A model generated the notes under the pieces. It ran no database searches. It was not told the DNA's origin and worked only from the letters and a program-made list of their open reading frames with translations. 64,000 bases of DNA. It comes from Sphingobium cupriresistens (lineage in GTDB: Bacteria; Pseudomonadota; Alphaproteobacteria; Sphingomonadales; Sphingomonadaceae). Location: NCBI RefSeq assembly GCF_004152865.1, contig NZ_SEOO01000001.1:186001-250000 (forward strand). The letters run 5' to 3'. A program made the position numbers and the translations under genes. Shown one piece after another: positions 8,642 through 17,005 of this stretch (its first letter is position 1; each line of letters starts with the position of its first letter).

Positions 8642-9730
8642 TCAGGCGGCGTCCGTGGCCGCCGGCATCGGCGTCCATTGCTTGTCCGCCGGCAGGGGCG
8701 CAAAGATCGCGTCGATCATCGCATCGCTCACCCCCTCCAGCGTGGCCGGATTCCATTGCGGCGCATTATCCTTGTCGAAAATCACCGCGCGCACCCCCTC
8801 GACGAAATCGGGGCGGCGGATGATCGCGCAGGCGAGGCCATATTCCATCGCCATATTGGCGGCGAAGTCGGTCTTGGCCGCGCCCTCGACCAACTGGCGC
8901 AGCGCCACCTTGATCGTCTGGGGCGATTTGGTGGCGAGCACCGCCAGTTGCTTGCCCGACCACTCGCCGCCGTCCGCCTGCAGCGCGGCGACGATCGCCT
9001 CCGCCTTGTCGGAGGCGAACAGCCGGTCGATGTCGGCGCGGTGCGCGTCCAGCTTCGATGGCGGCGGGGTTTCGCCATTTTCGTCCAATATCTCGTCCAG
9101 CCCCAGAGGGTCGGCCAGGATGCGGGCCTTGATCGCATCCAGCCTGTCCGAGGCGATATAATGGGTGGCGATGCCGACCGCGGCGCAATCCGCCCCGTCG
9201 ATCCGCGCGCCCGTCGCCGCCAGCCAGGCGCCGACCCGGCCGGGCAGGCGCGGCAGATACCAGCCGCCGCCCACGTCGGGGAACAGGCCGATGCCGGTTT
9301 CGGGCATGGCGAAAGTCGTCCGCTCGGTCGCGACGCGATAGCGCGCGGGCAGCGACAGCCCCACGCCCCCGCCCATGACGATGCCATCCATGAACGCGAC
9401 GATCGGCTTCCCATAGACGAACAGCAGATGGTTCATTCGATATTCGACATGGAAGAAACGCTCCGCCTCGACGCAGTCGGCCTTGGCGCTGTTGGCGATA
9501 AGCGCGATGTCGCCGCCCGCGCAGAAGCCACGCGACAATTTGGGATCGCCATCGGCGGCGGGCAGATGATCGATCATCACCGCGACGACCGCATCGTCCT
9601 GCGCCCAGCCCAGCAGCGCGTCGTTGATCGCTGCGCACATCTCAGGCGTCAGGGCATGGATCGCCCTGGGCCGGTTCAGGCGGATGCGGCCGACGCCGTT
9701 TTCGATGATGGTCAGGACTTGGTCGGTCAT
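8642..9730 (-). CDS. 3-hydroxyisobutyryl-CoA hydrolase (ECH_2 family)
   Basis: Releases CoA from 3-hydroxyisobutyryl-CoA, the step before MmsB in valine catabolism. The 362-residue length is close to mammalian HIBCH. Visible family features are LNRPRAIHALT near residue 25, the oxyanion segment GFCAGGDI, MGGGVGLSLPARYRVATE, and the catalytic region MPETGIGLFPDVGGG. The C-terminal half matches the extended ECH_2 type rather than a simple hydratase. The ATG at 9730 follows a ribosome site in GGAGATAAG. A type C palindromic repeat separates it from the upstream acyl-CoA dehydrogenase gene. Confidence 0.9.
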   Translation of the reverse strand: MTDQVLTIIENGVGRIRLNRPRAIHALTPEMCAAINDALLGWAQDDAVVAVMIDHLPAADGDPKLSRGFCAGGDIALIANSAKADCVEAERFFHVEYRMNHLLFVYGKPIVAFMDGIVMGGGVGLSLPARYRVATERTTFAMPETGIGLFPDVGGGWYLPRLPGRVGAWLAATGARIDGADCAAVGIATHYIASDRLDAIKARILADPLGLDEILDENGETPPPSKLDAHRADIDRLFASDKAEAIVAALQADGGEWSGKQLAVLATKSPQTIKVALRQLVEGAAKTDFAANMAMEYGLACAIIRRPDFVEGVRAVIFDKDNAPQWNPATLEGVSDAMIDAIFAPLPADKQWTPMPAATDAA

Positions 9731-9741
9731 TCTTATCTCCT

Positions 9742-9862
9742 TGCTCGCCCCTTGGGGGGAGCTGGAAGAGGGGGATCGCGCACAGGCCCCTCTCCAATTT
9801 CGCCTAGGCGCGTGCCGCGCCAAGGCTAAATATCCTCTCTCCCCCCAAGGGGGAGAGGATCG
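9742..9862. repeat. Dispersed repeat, type C copy 1
   Basis: A composite element with an outer run CCCCTTGGGGGG at one end and CTCTCCCCCCAAGGGGGAG at the other, enclosing a CTAGGCGC/AAGGCTAA core. The second copy, at about 53108-53265, has the same order of blocks. It sits between two genes of the valine run. Confidence 0.6.
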
Positions 9863-9865
9863 GGT

Positions 9866-11014
9866 TCAGCGCAACATATCCCGCGCCACGATCATCCGCA
9901 TGACCTGGTTGGTGCCTTCCAGAATCGAATGGACGCGCAGGTCGCGCCAGATGCGTTCGATCGGATAGTCCATCAGATAGCCATAGCCGCCATGCAGTTG
10001 CAGCGCGCGATCGACCACCGACGATCCGGTGTCGGTGGCGAAGCGTTTCGCCATGGCGGCAAAGCGGGTCTTGTCGGGCGCGTTGTCCGTCACCTTCACG
10101 GCCGCGGCATAAAGCAGCGTGCGGGCGGCCTCCAATTCGGTCTGCATGTCGGCCAGGGTGAATTGGGTGTTTTGAAAATCCGCGATCGACTGGCCGAACT
10201 GCTTGCGATCCTTGGTATAGCGCACGCTTTCATCGATGCAGCGTTGCGCCCCGCCCAGCGAGCAGGCGCCGATATTGAGGCGACCGCCGTCCAGCCCCAT
10301 CATCGCGATGCGGAAACCTTCGCCCTCCGCGCCGACCCGATTCTCCATCGGCACGCGGACGGCATCAAAATTGACCTGCGCGGTCGGCTGCGAATGCCAG
10401 CCCAGCTTGCGTTCCTGCGCGCCGAAGCTGACGCCGTCCATATCCTTGTCGATCACCAGGCAAGAGATGCCCTTCGGCCCGTCCTCACCCGTGCGGACCA
10501 TGACGACATAGACGTCATTCTCGCCGCCGCCGGAGATGAACTGTTTGGAACCCGTTACGACATAATGATCGCCGTCCCGGACCGCCTTGGTCTTGAGCGC
10601 GGCGGCGTCCGATCCTGCGCCTGCTTCGGTCAGGCAATAGCTGGCCATGCGCGCCATGGGTACGAGATCGGGCAGATATTTGTCTTTCACCGCCTGGTTG
10701 CCGAACCGGTCGATCATCCAGGCGCCCATATTATGGATCGAGATGAAGGCGCTGGTGGACGGGCAGCCATAGGCCATCGCTTCCATGATCAGGGCGGATT
10801 CCAGCCGACCAAGGCCGATGCCGCCTGATTCCTCCGACACATAAATGCCGCCAAAGCCGAGGTCCGCCGCAGCCCGGATCGTGTCGCGGGGGAAGATATG
10901 CTTTTCGTCCCATTCCGCCGCATGGGGCGTGATCGCGTCGGCGGTGAAGCGCTGCGCCATCTCCTGAATGGCGCGCTGGTCCTCGGTCAGGTCGAACTGG
11001 GTCATGCTCTCCAT
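9866..11014 (-). CDS. Acyl-CoA dehydrogenase, probably isobutyryl-CoA dehydrogenase
   Basis: FAD-dependent oxidation of a short branched acyl-CoA, with electrons passed to ETF. The protein has 382 residues, the standard length. It shows CLTEAGAGSDAAALKT for FAD/substrate binding, the GCSLGGAQRCID helix, LHGGYGYL, and the catalytic base Glu366 in LEGTNQVMR. That base position is the short-chain/isobutyryl type rather than the isovaleryl type. Grouping with a 3-hydroxyisobutyryl-CoA hydrolase and mmsB makes isobutyryl-CoA the likely substrate. The ATG at 11014 has GGAGG seven bases upstream; a second ATG at 11005 is less well placed. Confidence 0.92.
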   Translation of the reverse strand: MESMTQFDLTEDQRAIQEMAQRFTADAITPHAAEWDEKHIFPRDTIRAAADLGFGGIYVSEESGGIGLGRLESALIMEAMAYGCPSTSAFISIHNMGAWMIDRFGNQAVKDKYLPDLVPMARMASYCLTEAGAGSDAAALKTKAVRDGDHYVVTGSKQFISGGGENDVYVVMVRTGEDGPKGISCLVIDKDMDGVSFGAQERKLGWHSQPTAQVNFDAVRVPMENRVGAEGEGFRIAMMGLDGGRLNIGACSLGGAQRCIDESVRYTKDRKQFGQSIADFQNTQFTLADMQTELEAARTLLYAAAVKVTDNAPDKTRFAAMAKRFATDTGSSVVDRALQLHGGYGYLMDYPIERIWRDLRVHSILEGTNQVMRMIVARDMLR

Positions 11015-11084
11015 ACTCCGCCCTCCTGTCCGGTGCGCCGATGATGGGCGTTGCGCAGCAGGATCGCTTTCTCGAACGCTTCTA

Positions 11085-11145
11085 GCAATGCCGCGTTATT
11101 GCAAGCAATGGCGAAGTTGTGCATGGACAGGCTGCAAATTTGCAG
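11085..11145. promoter_or_regulatory. Candidate LysR-type operator region
   Basis: The 144-bp gap between the divergent acyl-CoA dehydrogenase and LysR genes holds repeated half-sites: GCAAT at 11085-11089, ATTGC at 11098-11102, and GCAAT at 11105-11109. It also holds a perfect 14-bp palindrome, CTGCAAATTTGCAG, at 11132-11145, just before the LysR start codon. Palindromes with A/T centres in a divergent promoter are typical of LysR autoregulatory sites. Assignment to this regulator is inferred from position. Confidence 0.5.
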
Positions 11146-11158
11146 GATAGGCGCGCGC

Positions 11159-12052
11159 ATGTTCGACTGGGACGATCTCAGGGTATTTCTGGCGGTCGCC
11201 CGCGCGCGCAAGGTTGCGCCTGCCGCCCGCGCGCTGGGCATCGATGCGACCACCATCGCGCGGCGGCTGGCACGGCTGGAAAAGGCGCTCGACGCCGAAT
11301 TGTTCGAACTGGCTGCCGGGGAACGGACGCTGACTGCGCGCGGGCAGGCGCTGCTCCACCATGCAGAAGGCGCGGAAAGTGCGGCGCTGGCCGCACTGGA
11401 GGATGTGAAGGGGCAGGAGCATCGGTTGGCGGGGCAAGTGCGCCTGTCGGTGGCCGAAGGGTTCGGCACCTGGGTATTGGCGCCCGGCATGGGCGATTTC
11501 AACCGGCGGCATCCCGGCATCAGGCTGGATCTGGTGACGGCATCCGGCTTTCTCAACCCATCCAACCGTGAGGCCGACATGGCGGTGATGCTGGCGCGGC
11601 CGCAGCGTGGGCGGCTGACGGTGCGGCGGCTGGGCGATTATCGGCTGCATTTGTATGCGTCCCCCGCCTATCTGGCGCGGGCCGGCACGCCGGGCGTCCC
11701 GGCGGACCTGCGCGACCATGTGCTGGTCGGCTATGTGCCCGAATTCATCTTCTCGCCCGAATTGGATTATCTGGACGAGGTGGAGGCGGGGCTGGAGGCG
11801 GCCTTGCGATCGACCAGCATCATCATGCAGCAGCGGATGATCGCGGACGGCGCGGGGATCGGCGTGTTGCCCGACTTCATTGCGCGGCGCGACCCCGGCC
11901 TGACGGCGCTGATGGCCGAACGGGTGGAGATTACCCGCAGCTTCTGGCTGGTTATGCATGGCGACCTGCGCAAGCTGGCGCGGATCGGCGCGGTGGCCGA
12001 CTGGCTGCAGGAACGGGTGGACATGCTGTCGGGCCAGCGCGATGCTGGATGA
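11159..12052 (+). CDS. LysR-family transcriptional regulator
   Basis: A 297-residue DNA-binding regulator. The N-terminal winged helix-turn-helix spans about residues 2-62 (FDWDDLRVFLAVARARKV, then IDATTIARRLARLEKAL). A periplasmic-binding-protein-like effector domain follows from about 90 to 290. The ATG at 11159 was chosen because MFDWDDLRVFL is the usual LysR N-terminus; the upstream extension crosses the palindromic operator. It is transcribed divergently from the valine/isobutyrate catabolic genes, so it probably controls them and itself. Its effector is unknown; an isobutyryl-CoA pathway intermediate is the obvious guess. Confidence 0.9.
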   Translation: MFDWDDLRVFLAVARARKVAPAARALGIDATTIARRLARLEKALDAELFELAAGERTLTARGQALLHHAEGAESAALAALEDVKGQEHRLAGQVRLSVAEGFGTWVLAPGMGDFNRRHPGIRLDLVTASGFLNPSNREADMAVMLARPQRGRLTVRRLGDYRLHLYASPAYLARAGTPGVPADLRDHVLVGYVPEFIFSPELDYLDEVEAGLEAALRSTSIIMQQRMIADGAGIGVLPDFIARRDPGLTALMAERVEITRSFWLVMHGDLRKLARIGAVADWLQERVDMLSGQRDAG

Positions 12053-12104
12053 CCTAAGCGAAAGGCAATCGACGCCGCCCCTTGTCCCCGCTAAGGGAGT
12101 CGCG

Positions 12105-12143
12105 ATGGAAATAAAGCGGTCGCATTTCGCTTATGCAGCATAA
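12105..12143 (+). CDS. Candidate 12-residue leader ORF ([12 protein letters not shown])
   Basis: A 12-codon ORF with its own AAGGGAG ribosome site at 12093-12099. Its TAA stop (12141-12143) lies inside the first codons of the methyltransferase gene, which starts at 12133 in another frame. The methyltransferase ATG has no visible ribosome site of its own. The arrangement suggests translational coupling or leader-peptide control. No homologue can be claimed for so short a peptide, so this rests only on ORF geometry. Confidence 0.35.
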   Translation: MEIKRSHFAYAA

Positions 12144-12762
12144 GCCCAAGCGCAGTAGAGCGATCGCCCTGCCGAGCGGGGAATTTCGCGCCCGCGCCAC
12201 CGAATATCTCGATTTCCTGGCCGCCTGGGTCAAGAAACCGCGCCAGACGGCGTCGGTGGTGCCGTCGAGCCGCTATCTCGCCCGGTTGATGGTGGCGCAG
12301 ATCGATCCGCTGGATGGTCGCGTGCTGGAACTGGGCGGCGGGACCGGGGTATTCACCCGCGCGATCCTGGAAACCGGCCTGCCGGCAGAAAAGCTGGAGG
12401 TGGTGGAGATTAATCCCGCCTTCGCGCGCGGGCTGCGCCGGCATTTTCCCCATGTGTCGATCCTGGAGACGCCCGCGCAGATCGTATCGACCGCGACGGC
12501 GGGCCAGGCGGGCGATTATCAGACCGTGGTCAGCGGTCTGCCTCTGCTGGCGATGGACCGTTACATGCACCATGATATCCTGACGGAATCCTTCCGGATG
12601 CTGCGGCCCGGCGGCAGCTTCGTTCAGTTCACCTATTCAATGCGCCCGCCGGTGAGCCGCGACGTGATCGACGCGCTGGGGCTGGACGTGGTGCGCGCAG
12701 GCCAGACAGTGCGCAATTTCCCGCCCGCGACCGTCTTCCGCTTTTCGAAGCGCGGCGAATAG
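12133..12762 (+). CDS. PmtA-like phospholipid N-methyltransferase
   Basis: A 209-residue class I SAM-dependent methyltransferase. The N-terminal block [15 protein letters not shown] followed by [13 protein letters not shown] (about 21-57) is characteristic of PmtA-type phosphatidylethanolamine methyltransferases and related proteins. The SAM loop is [11 protein letters not shown] (about 63-73), and SGLPLLAM fills the usual motif IV region. It would methylate phosphatidylethanolamine toward phosphatidylcholine at the inner membrane. A related rRNA- or small-molecule methyltransferase is possible. It stands alone between LysR and the ABC genes, preceded by the short leader ORF. Confidence 0.75.
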   Translation: MQHKPKRSRAIALPSGEFRARATEYLDFLAAWVKKPRQTASVVPSSRYLARLMVAQIDPLDGRVLELGGGTGVFTRAILETGLPAEKLEVVEINPAFARGLRRHFPHVSILETPAQIVSTATAGQAGDYQTVVSGLPLLAMDRYMHHDILTESFRMLRPGGSFVQFTYSMRPPVSRDVIDALGLDVVRAGQTVRNFPPATVFRFSKRGE

Positions 12763-12821
12763 GTTGCACTAAGCCATTCACCCCCTATCTTTGCCGCAAC
12801 GCAAAAGGGGCAGAGCCATCC

Positions 12822-13754
12822 ATGGCATCCATCATTGAGATCAAGGGCCTGACGAAACGCTATGCGTCGGGTTTCGAGGCGCTGAAGGGCGTCGATTTGA
12901 CCATCGAGGAAGGCGAGATTTTCGCGCTACTGGGGCCAAATGGCGCGGGCAAGACGACGATGATATCGATCGTCTGCGGCATTGCGCGCGCCACCGGCGG
13001 CAGCGTGACCGTGGCGGGCCACGACATTGTGCGCGACTATCGCGGCGCGCGCACCGCGATCGGGCTTGTGCCGCAGGAATTATCCACCGACCAGTTCGAA
13101 CGGGTGATCGACACGGTCAATTTCAGCCGCGGCCTGTTCGGCAAGCCCCGCAACGACGCCTATGTCGAGAAGGTGCTGCGCGACCTGTCGCTCTGGGACA
13201 AGCGCCACAGCAAGATATTGGAACTGTCCGGCGGCATGAAGCGGCGCGTGATGATCGCCAAGGCGCTGTCTCATGAACCGCGGGTGCTGTTCCTGGACGA
13301 GCCGACCGCAGGCGTCGATGTCGAATTGCGCCGGGACATGTGGAAGCTGATCGGCGAACTGCGCCAGACCGGCGTCACCATCATCCTGACGACGCATTAT
13401 ATCGAGGAGGCCGAGGAAATGGCCGACCGGGTGGGCGTCATCAACAAGGGCGAACTGATGCTGGTCGAGGACAAGACCGCGCTGATGAAGAAGCTGGGCA
13501 AGAAGACGCTGACGGTCGTGCTGGCCGAACCGATCGACGTGGTGCCCGCGGACCTTGCCGAATGGGGCGTCACGCTGGGCGGGGAAGGCCATGAACTGGA
13601 CTATATCTTCGACACCCAGGCGGAGCGGACCGGGGTGTCGTCGCTGCTGCGCAAGCTGGGCGACCTGGGCATCGGGTACAAGGATCTGAATACAAGGCAG
13701 AGCAGCCTGGAAGACATATTCGTCAGCCTCGTCCATCAGGAGAAGGCCGCATGA
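12822..13754 (+). CDS. ABC-2 type exporter, ATP-binding subunit
   Basis: A 310-residue ATPase. Walker A is GPNGAGKTT (38-46), the Q-loop is LVPQE, the signature is LSGGMKRR near residue 140, Walker B is [10 protein letters not shown], and the switch His is in [14 protein letters not shown]. The C-terminal 90 residues are the variable regulatory tail common in drug- and polysaccharide-exporting ABC-2 ATPases (DrrA/YadG type). The stop overlaps the permease start by four bases (ATGA). The substrate is not evident. Confidence 0.93.
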   Translation: MASIIEIKGLTKRYASGFEALKGVDLTIEEGEIFALLGPNGAGKTTMISIVCGIARATGGSVTVAGHDIVRDYRGARTAIGLVPQELSTDQFERVIDTVNFSRGLFGKPRNDAYVEKVLRDLSLWDKRHSKILELSGGMKRRVMIAKALSHEPRVLFLDEPTAGVDVELRRDMWKLIGELRQTGVTIILTTHYIEEAEEMADRVGVINKGELMLVEDKTALMKKLGKKTLTVVLAEPIDVVPADLAEWGVTLGGEGHELDYIFDTQAERTGVSSLLRKLGDLGIGYKDLNTRQSSLEDIFVSLVHQEKAA

Positions 13755-14521
13755 GCCTCCAGAATCTGCGCGCCATCGCGTCCATTTATGCGTTCGAGCT
13801 GCACCGTTTCCGTCGCACGCTGCTGACCGGTCTGCTGGTCCCGGTCATCACCACCTCGCTCTATTTCGTCGTGTTCGGCGGGGCGATCGGGTCGCGCATG
13901 ACGGAGGTGGACGGCATCCCCTATGCCGCCTTCATCGTGCCCGGCCTCATCATGATGGCAATGTTCACCGAAAGCATCTTCAACGCCAGTTTCGGCATCT
14001 ATATGCCAAAATTCACTGGCACCATCTACGAACTTCTGTCCGCGCCGGTGTCCGCGACGGAGACGGTCATCGCCTATGTCGGCGCGGCGGCGACCAAGTC
14101 GCTGATCGTGGGGAGCATCATCTTCCTGACCGCACATATGTTCGTGGACGTGCCGGTCGCGCATCCTTTCGCCATGGTTGGCTTCATGCTGCTGATCGCG
14201 GTCAGCTTCTGCCTGTTCGGTTTCATCCTGGGGGTCTGGGCGCAGAGTTTCGAACAGTTGCAGGTGATCCCGCTACTGCTCATCATGCCGATGACCTTCC
14301 TGGGCGGCGCCTTCTATTCGGTCCATATGCTGGCCGAACCCTGGCGCACGATCACCCTGTTCAACCCGATCGTCTATCTAATCTCCGGCTTCCGCTGGAC
14401 CTTCTTCGGCAAGGGCGACGTCGCGATCGGGCTGAGCCTGTTGTTCGTCGTGGGGATGCTGGTGGTCTGCATCAGCGTCATCGGATGGATGTTCCGTACC
14501 GGATATCGACTGAAGAAATGA
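13751..14521 (+). CDS. ABC-2 type exporter, permease subunit
   Basis: A 256-residue inner-membrane protein with six predicted helices (about 22-42, 54-76, 103-125, 135-160, 170-190, 225-247). Its ABC-2 family signature lies around [15 protein letters not shown] and [14 protein letters not shown]. It resembles the YadH permease, the partner of YadG. It overlaps the upstream ATPase by four bases and the downstream bluB by four bases, so all three are co-translated. Confidence 0.93.
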   Translation: MSLQNLRAIASIYAFELHRFRRTLLTGLLVPVITTSLYFVVFGGAIGSRMTEVDGIPYAAFIVPGLIMMAMFTESIFNASFGIYMPKFTGTIYELLSAPVSATETVIAYVGAAATKSLIVGSIIFLTAHMFVDVPVAHPFAMVGFMLLIAVSFCLFGFILGVWAQSFEQLQVIPLLLIMPMTFLGGAFYSVHMLAEPWRTITLFNPIVYLISGFRWTFFGKGDVAIGLSLLFVVGMLVVCISVIGWMFRTGYRLKK

Positions 14522-15177
14522 CGGCGGACGACGGCTTTGTGGCGCCGATCTTCGGCTCGGCGTTCGCCGCGGAACTGGAGACGCTGCTGCATTGGCGCCG
14601 CGACGTGCGCCATTTCGAGCGGCGAGCGGTGCGGGAAACCGACATGCGCGACCTGTTGCGCTGCGCCTGCCTGGCGCCGTCGGTCGGCAATGCGCAGCCC
14701 TGGCGGTTCATGCGCCTGCGTTCGGCCGCGATTCGCGCCACGTTGGCCGATCATATCGACGACGCCAGCGCCAGCGCTTCCGCCCGCTATGCCGATCCGG
14801 CGCAGCGCGACCGGTATCAATCCCTGAAGCTGCACGGGGTACGCGAAGCGCCCGAACTGATGGCGGTGTTCTGCGATGAAGCGCCGTCGGCCGGCCATGG
14901 CCTTGGCACCGCCACCATGCCCGAAATGTTGCGCTATTCGACGGTGCTGGCGATCCACAATCTGTGGTTGGCGGCGCGGGTGCGCGGGATCGGCGTGGGT
15001 TGGGTGTCGATATTGGAACCGCAGGCTGTCGCCGCCATGCTGGACGTCCCCGTCCACTGGTCGCTGATCGCCCTGCTTTGCATCGGCTATCCGGCCGAAC
15101 AATGCTCGATACCAGAATTGGAGCGCCGCGGCTGGCAGGCGCGCGAGCCATGGCCGGACCGGCTGTTCGAACGCTAA
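14518..15177 (+). CDS. bluB: 5,6-dimethylbenzimidazole synthase
   Basis: A flavin-destroying enzyme that converts reduced FMN and oxygen into 5,6-dimethylbenzimidazole, the lower ligand of vitamin B12. The 219-residue protein has the BluB pattern: LLHWRRDVRHF (about 22-32), LAPSVGNAQPWRF for FMN binding, GHGLGTATMPEMLRYS, and GVGWVSILEPQ. The ATG at 14518 overlaps the permease stop; an in-frame ATG at 14485 lies inside the permease and is less likely. No cobalamin riboswitch or other B12 gene is visible nearby, so coupling to an ABC exporter is unusual. Confidence 0.88.
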   Translation: MTADDGFVAPIFGSAFAAELETLLHWRRDVRHFERRAVRETDMRDLLRCACLAPSVGNAQPWRFMRLRSAAIRATLADHIDDASASASARYADPAQRDRYQSLKLHGVREAPELMAVFCDEAPSAGHGLGTATMPEMLRYSTVLAIHNLWLAARVRGIGVGWVSILEPQAVAAMLDVPVHWSLIALLCIGYPAEQCSIPELERRGWQAREPWPDRLFER

Positions 15178-15208
15178 AACCGACAGTCGCAGCGGCCGGA
15201 TGCGAGGA

Positions 15209-15529
15209 TCAGGCGGCGGCGCTTTCGGGCGCGACGGCGAACAGGGTCACACCCTTATATTTGTCGTCGCCGTCATTATAAAGGCCATACATCGCCTCGA
15301 ACGGCTCATCGAGCACCTGTAGATCGGACAGACCGACCAGCTTGAATGTGCCGAGCTTCAACTCGCGCGGCGGGCGGCCGTCGCGGTCTGTCGTCACCGC
15401 GTCGATGAACAATTCGTCATGACGGGTGTAAAGGATGTGCGGGGCGAGGGTGACGACCATTTTATTATAGGTCACCTTCAGGCACTTCTGGAGCGCGATG
15501 GCTTCAAAAATCTCGGTCGGAGCTTGCAT
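15209..15529 (-). CDS. Hypothetical WYL-like small protein
   Basis: A 106-residue soluble protein. The order of strands (ALQKCLKVTYNKM, then LAPHILYTRHDELFIDAVT, then RELKLGTFKLVGLSDLQVLDEPFE) resembles a single WYL domain of the kind that senses ligands or nucleic acid, but without a helix-turn-helix partner. This is pattern resemblance only. The ATG at 15529 is the natural start; the frame also continues upstream into the MATE gene. It lies downstream of, and may be co-transcribed with, the MATE transporter. Confidence 0.6.
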   Translation of the reverse strand: MQAPTEIFEAIALQKCLKVTYNKMVVTLAPHILYTRHDELFIDAVTTDRDGRPPRELKLGTFKLVGLSDLQVLDEPFEAMYGLYNDGDDKYKGVTLFAVAPESAAA

Positions 15530-15621
15530 GATGTCGCTTCCCTGACCGATTTTGCCGATTCTTTCAATTGCTTTGTGCGCCGCACCATATCCTTTCCGTG
15601 CAATCAATACGATGGATCGTG

Positions 15622-16992
15622 TCAGGCCGGCGCCAATCTTAGCCGTTCGCGCAGCGTCCAGCGGCTGATGAGCAGTACGGCCACCACGCCCAGGCCGCTG
15701 GCGAGGCCCAGCCAGATGCCCAGCCCCTTCATGCCGAACGGGAAGGCGAGCAGAATGCCGACCCCGATGCCTACCACCCAATAGCCGATCAGCGCGAAGA
15801 TCATCGGCACAGTCGTATCCTGCACCCCGCGCAGCACCCCTGCGCCCACCGCCTGCGCCGCATCGACCAGCTGGAACAGGGCGGCCACGGCCAGGAAACT
15901 GATGGCCAATGTCACGGTGCGCGCATTGGCGGGGTTGGACAGGTCGAGGAAAGCCGAAACCAGCGTGCGCGGCATGAAGATCAGCAGCGCGGCGGCGCAG
16001 ACGGCAAAGCCGGTGCCGATCATCAGCGCCAGCCAGCCCGCCCGGCCGATGCCGGCGCGGTCCTGCCGACCATAGGCGATGCCGACCCGGATCGTCGCCG
16101 CCTGGCCGATGCCCATCGGCACCATGAAGACGAGCGCGGCAATCTGGATCGCGACGGCGTGGGCCGCGAGCGAATCGCGGTCGATCAGGCCCATCAGGAA
16201 AGCCGAGGCGTTGAACACGCTGGTTTCGAATCCCAGGGTGATCGCGATAGGCAGGCCCAGCGCCCAGACCTGCCGCTGCCGTTCGCGATCGCGGGTCCAG
16301 AAACGGCCCATCAGCCGATAGCGGCGGAATCGCCGGTCGATCAGGATGACGGCAAGCAGGCCGAAGAAGAGGAAGCAGGAAGACAGGGTGCTGGCCAGGC
16401 CCGCACCGAACAGGCCGAGCGACGGAAAGCCCAAATGGCCGAAAATCAGCGCCCAGCCCATCAAGACGTTGAAGGGAATGGCCCCCAGCATGACGATCAG
16501 GCCCCAAATCGGCCGTTCGAGCGCAGCGATGAAATTGCGCAATGTGGTGAAGCCCAAAAAGGGCAGCAGCGCCCATTGCAGGCCATGCATCAAATGCCCG
16601 GCCTCACGCGCCAGATCGGCGTCCTGCCCCATCGCCAGCAATATCGTTTCGCATTGCCACAGCAGCAGCCAGGCGGGAGCGACGAAGAAGAGCGCGGCAC
16701 GCAGGGTCTGATGGACCGTTCGGCGCACGTCGCGCACGCTATGGCGGCGGCGGCCCCGTTCGCTCGCGATCAGGGGCGATGCGGCGGTGACCAGCCCCAT
16801 GCCGAACAGCAGCAGCGCATGAAACAGGTTGATGGCCAGCGCCCCCGCGGCGACCGCTTCCGCTCCGATCCGGCCGAGCAACAGCAGATCGGTGGCCGCA
16901 ATCGCCGACCAGGCGATATTGCCAGCGATCATCGGCAGCGCGAGCGCAATCAATGCGCCGGCCTCGATACGCCAGGGGGAGGGGTGGGTCAC
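15622..16992 (-). CDS. MATE-family multidrug/toxin exporter
   Basis: An inner-membrane cation-coupled exporter of about 456 residues with 12 hydrophobic helices in two similar halves. Typical MATE elements are LALPMIAGNIAWS at the start, ATDLLLLGRIGAEAVAA, and in the second half LPIAITLGFETSVFNASAF and VGAGVLRGVQDT. I chose the GTG at 16992 (VTHPSPW) because the ATG at 17046 would lie inside the upstream DUF808 gene, which ends at 17006. Substrate unknown. Confidence 0.9.
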   Translation of the reverse strand: MTHPSPWRIEAGALIALALPMIAGNIAWSAIAATDLLLLGRIGAEAVAAGALAINLFHALLLFGMGLVTAASPLIASERGRRRHSVRDVRRTVHQTLRAALFFVAPAWLLLWQCETILLAMGQDADLAREAGHLMHGLQWALLPFLGFTTLRNFIAALERPIWGLIVMLGAIPFNVLMGWALIFGHLGFPSLGLFGAGLASTLSSCFLFFGLLAVILIDRRFRRYRLMGRFWTRDRERQRQVWALGLPIAITLGFETSVFNASAFLMGLIDRDSLAAHAVAIQIAALVFMVPMGIGQAATIRVGIAYGRQDRAGIGRAGWLALMIGTGFAVCAAALLIFMPRTLVSAFLDLSNPANARTVTLAISFLAVAALFQLVDAAQAVGAGVLRGVQDTTVPMIFALIGYWVVGIGVGILLAFPFGMKGLGIWLGLASGLGVVAVLLISRWTLRERLRLAPA

Positions 16993-17005
16993 GTTTGCGG
17001 TGGGC

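Noticed and set aside
14350-14520. Possible cobalamin riboswitch upstream of bluB
   Set aside because: bluB starts inside the permease stop codon, leaving no leader, and I saw no B12-box-like sequence before the first gene of the operon.
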